6,888 bases of DNA, from the NCBI GenBank assembly GCA_031263265.1, contig JAISGE010000135.1:1-6888 (forward strand), read 5' to 3'. Every line of letters begins with the position of its first letter. The first letter of the stretch is position 1. Under the pieces are notes generated by a model. It had not been told where the DNA came from, ran no database searches, and saw only the letters and a list, made by a program, of their open reading frames with translations. A program made the translations under genes and the position numbers. Shown one piece after another: positions 6,090 to 6,888 of this stretch. Source of the stretch: Treponema sp. (lineage in GTDB: Bacteria; Spirochaetota; Spirochaetia; Treponematales; Breznakiellaceae).

Positions 6090-6107
6090 ATGGTATGAGC
6101 ATACCAT
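6090..6107. promoter_or_regulatory. 18-bp dyad operator over the lipoprotein -10 box
   Basis: ATGGTATG-AG-CATACCAT is a perfect 8-2-8 inverted repeat. It contains the -10 hexamer of the lipoprotein promoter (6098-6103), so a dimeric protein bound here would block that promoter. It lies 64 bp before the divergent XRE gene, whose product is the obvious candidate ligand. Around it, ATATTGAC (6061-6068) and GTCAATAT (6122-6129) form a second perfect inverted repeat. Confidence 0.75.
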
Positions 6108-6126
6108 AACAACAATATTATGTCAA
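6098..6126 (-). promoter_or_regulatory. Sigma70-type promoter of the lipoprotein gene
   Basis: Read leftward, TTGACA (6121-6126) is followed by TATGCT (6098-6103) at exactly 17 bp. Transcription would start near 6091, giving a leader of about 52 nt with AGGAGG before the ATG at 6038. The -35 box lies within the small dyad ATATT-ATGTC-AATAT (6115-6129). Confidence 0.8.
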
Positions 6127-6135
6127 TATCATAAC

Positions 6136-6163
6136 TTGATGGCTGGGGATAGTACCCTATATT
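6136..6163 (+). promoter_or_regulatory. Probable promoter of the XRE regulator, implying a leaderless mRNA
   Basis: TTGATG (6136-6141) and TATATT (6158-6163) are 16 bp apart. The expected start point, 6-8 bp after the -10 box, falls at 6170-6171, which is the A of the start codon. No Shine-Dalgarno precedes this ATG, which fits a leaderless transcript. Confidence 0.5.
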
Positions 6164-6170
6164 TTTAAAC

Positions 6171-6554
6171 ATGATCGAATCTCTGGACTTACGGGTCATC
6201 CTTTCTCAAAACATCAAAAACACCCGGGGAATCTTAGGGCTTACTCAGGCCAAATTAGCGCAATATGCGGATATATCCCTGTCTTCGGTAATTGATATTG
6301 AACGGTGCCGGACATGGATAAGTGATAAGACCTTAGTCAACCTTGCTAAGGCCCTGCATGTAGAAGCCTACGAGTTGCTCATCCCCTTGAACAAGCAGGA
6401 GAAGGATACGGAAACCCAGGAAGCAGCACAGATAGCGGCCTTGATTACGGCCAAGCAGGCTGCCTTGAAGGAATGTATTGATACCACCATGAATGAGCTG
6501 CTAGGGGATATAATCAGGGGGGGGGGGGGGGGGTGTGGTCTAATAAACAATTGA
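6171..6554 (+). CDS. XRE-family helix-turn-helix regulator with a poly-G coded C-terminus
   Basis: This 127-residue protein has a Cro/CI-type DNA-binding domain at about residues 8-70. The helix-turn-helix is around LTQAKLAQYADISLSSVIDI (24-43), followed by the typical TLVNLAKALHVEAYELLIP. Residues 73-114 form a charged, Ala/Glu/Lys-rich probable helix that may mediate dimerisation. The protein ends R116, five Gly (117-121), then CGLINN. These glycines are coded by a 17-G run, so the C-terminus is liable to slippage. One extra G, or two fewer, would extend the protein by about 39 residues to a stop at 6650. One fewer would end it in GVV. The ATG at 6171 is the only plausible start (in-frame stop at 6150) and has no Shine-Dalgarno. 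The gene is divergent from the lipoprotein gene across a dyad operator. It probably represses that gene and possibly itself, but this is inferred from layout. Confidence 0.9.
   Translation: MIESLDLRVILSQNIKNTRGILGLTQAKLAQYADISLSSVIDIERCRTWISDKTLVNLAKALHVEAYELLIPLNKQEKDTETQEAAQIAALITAKQAALKECIDTTMNELLGDIIRGGGGGCGLINN
6517..6533 (+). repeat. Homopolymer run of 17 G inside the regulator gene
   Basis: Seventeen consecutive G at the 3' end of the XRE gene code for the end of Arg116 and five Gly. Runs of this length are prone to slipped-strand mispairing, and poly-G tracts are known phase-variation switches in Treponema pallidum. The length in any one assembly may vary or be misread. Confidence 0.95.
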
Positions 6555-6603
6555 GCTGCCCCCCTATACGTCATGTTCATCACCGTGCTAAAACCATAGA
6601 CCG

Positions 6604-6888
6604 TCAAAAGGCTGAGTCACCTTTAGCCTGCTTCCCTAGGGCTTCTTGGTAAAACCCGTTTTTCCAGTTGAACCTGCTTGTATGGGGAAGGGGGGCGGAA
6701 TGTTTCACCCCCCGCATTAGATCTTGGTAATCTCCTTTTTTCAGGGGAGGCCCTGAGAGATCCAGAATAAAACGGGTAAACCCTGCGGTTTCTAGAAAAG
6801 GCATTTTATCAATGATACAAAAGGGTTTTTCCGGGATAACAAGAGAGCCTTCAGGCTTATTGATAAGGGTAAAGGTTTCATCCCGGCG
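6604..6888 (-). CDS. C-terminal part of a peptidase U32-like protein (5' end beyond window)
   Basis: The last 94 residues of a leftward gene enter from the right edge, open through the boundary, and end at TGA 6604-6606. The sequence GSLVIPEKPFCIIDKMPFLE then TAGFTRFILDLSGPPLKKGD has the pattern seen in U32 family proteins: a strand, then 'P..p..llD.lp.L..aG...f.iDlsGPp'. A later TSRFNWKNGFYQEALG resembles their terminal 'T.G.f..G' segment. U32 proteins include collagenase-like peptidases and tRNA/rRNA hydroxylation factors such as TrhP and RlhA; the substrate cannot be told from this fragment. The family call rests on recognition of a short region and is moderate. The gene is convergent with the XRE regulator, with 49 bp between the stops. 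No clear terminator is visible in that gap. A slipped, long form of the regulator would read into this gene's 3' end on the other strand. Confidence 0.55.
   Translation of the reverse strand, partial: RRDETFTLINKPEGSLVIPEKPFCIIDKMPFLETAGFTRFILDLSGPPLKKGDYQDLMRGVKHSAPLPHTSRFNWKNGFYQEALGKQAKGDSAF

Noticed and set aside
6368..6607. 79-codon leftward frame opposite the XRE gene
   Set aside because: It reads the poly-G tract as poly-proline and is antisense to a clear helix-turn-helix gene.

Overview
The window most resembles a spirochaete chromosome, probably a Treponema of moderate GC such as a gut treponeme. The evidence is an RNase Y gene, a lipoprotein with a loose spirochaetal lipobox (LVSAC), a YgiQ-family radical SAM protein, a stand-alone NifU C-terminal scaffold and a long poly-G tract of the kind known from Treponema. 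The genus is an inference from these features; no 16S or other marker gene is present.

Left part (1-1650): the gene for membrane-anchored RNase Y runs leftward off the window, with a good sigma70-type promoter. Behind it lies about 310 bp without a protein gene. This stretch ends in a strong intrinsic terminator that points rightward, the wrong way for both neighbouring genes, so it may terminate a small RNA. Middle-left (1651-3970): ygiQ and a 74-residue NifU-like protein form a leftward two-gene operon, an Fe-S carrier gene followed by a radical SAM [4Fe-4S] enzyme gene. An AT-rich spacer with a 12-bp inverted repeat follows.

Centre (3990-5290): a textbook promoter drives a single tRNA gene with anticodon CAT. 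Its acceptor stem has the C4-G69 and C5-G68 pairs typical of the lysidine-modified Ile2 tRNA. Behind it is about 1.1 kb that looks like genetic debris. It holds leftward reading frames broken by stops and frame changes, and several hairpins. No intact gene is supported there.

Right part (5295-6554): a compact divergent module. A leftward lipoprotein gene and a rightward XRE-family helix-turn-helix gene share a 132-bp control region. A perfect 18-bp dyad covers the -10 box of the lipoprotein promoter, and the regulator appears to be transcribed from its own ATG, with no leader. The 3' end of the regulator gene contains a run of 17 G. Slippage there would switch its C-terminus between a short tail and a tail of about 39 extra residues. 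The working hypothesis is a phase-variable regulator controlling a surface lipoprotein. The window closes with the C-terminal part of a leftward peptidase U32-like protein, convergent with the regulator.
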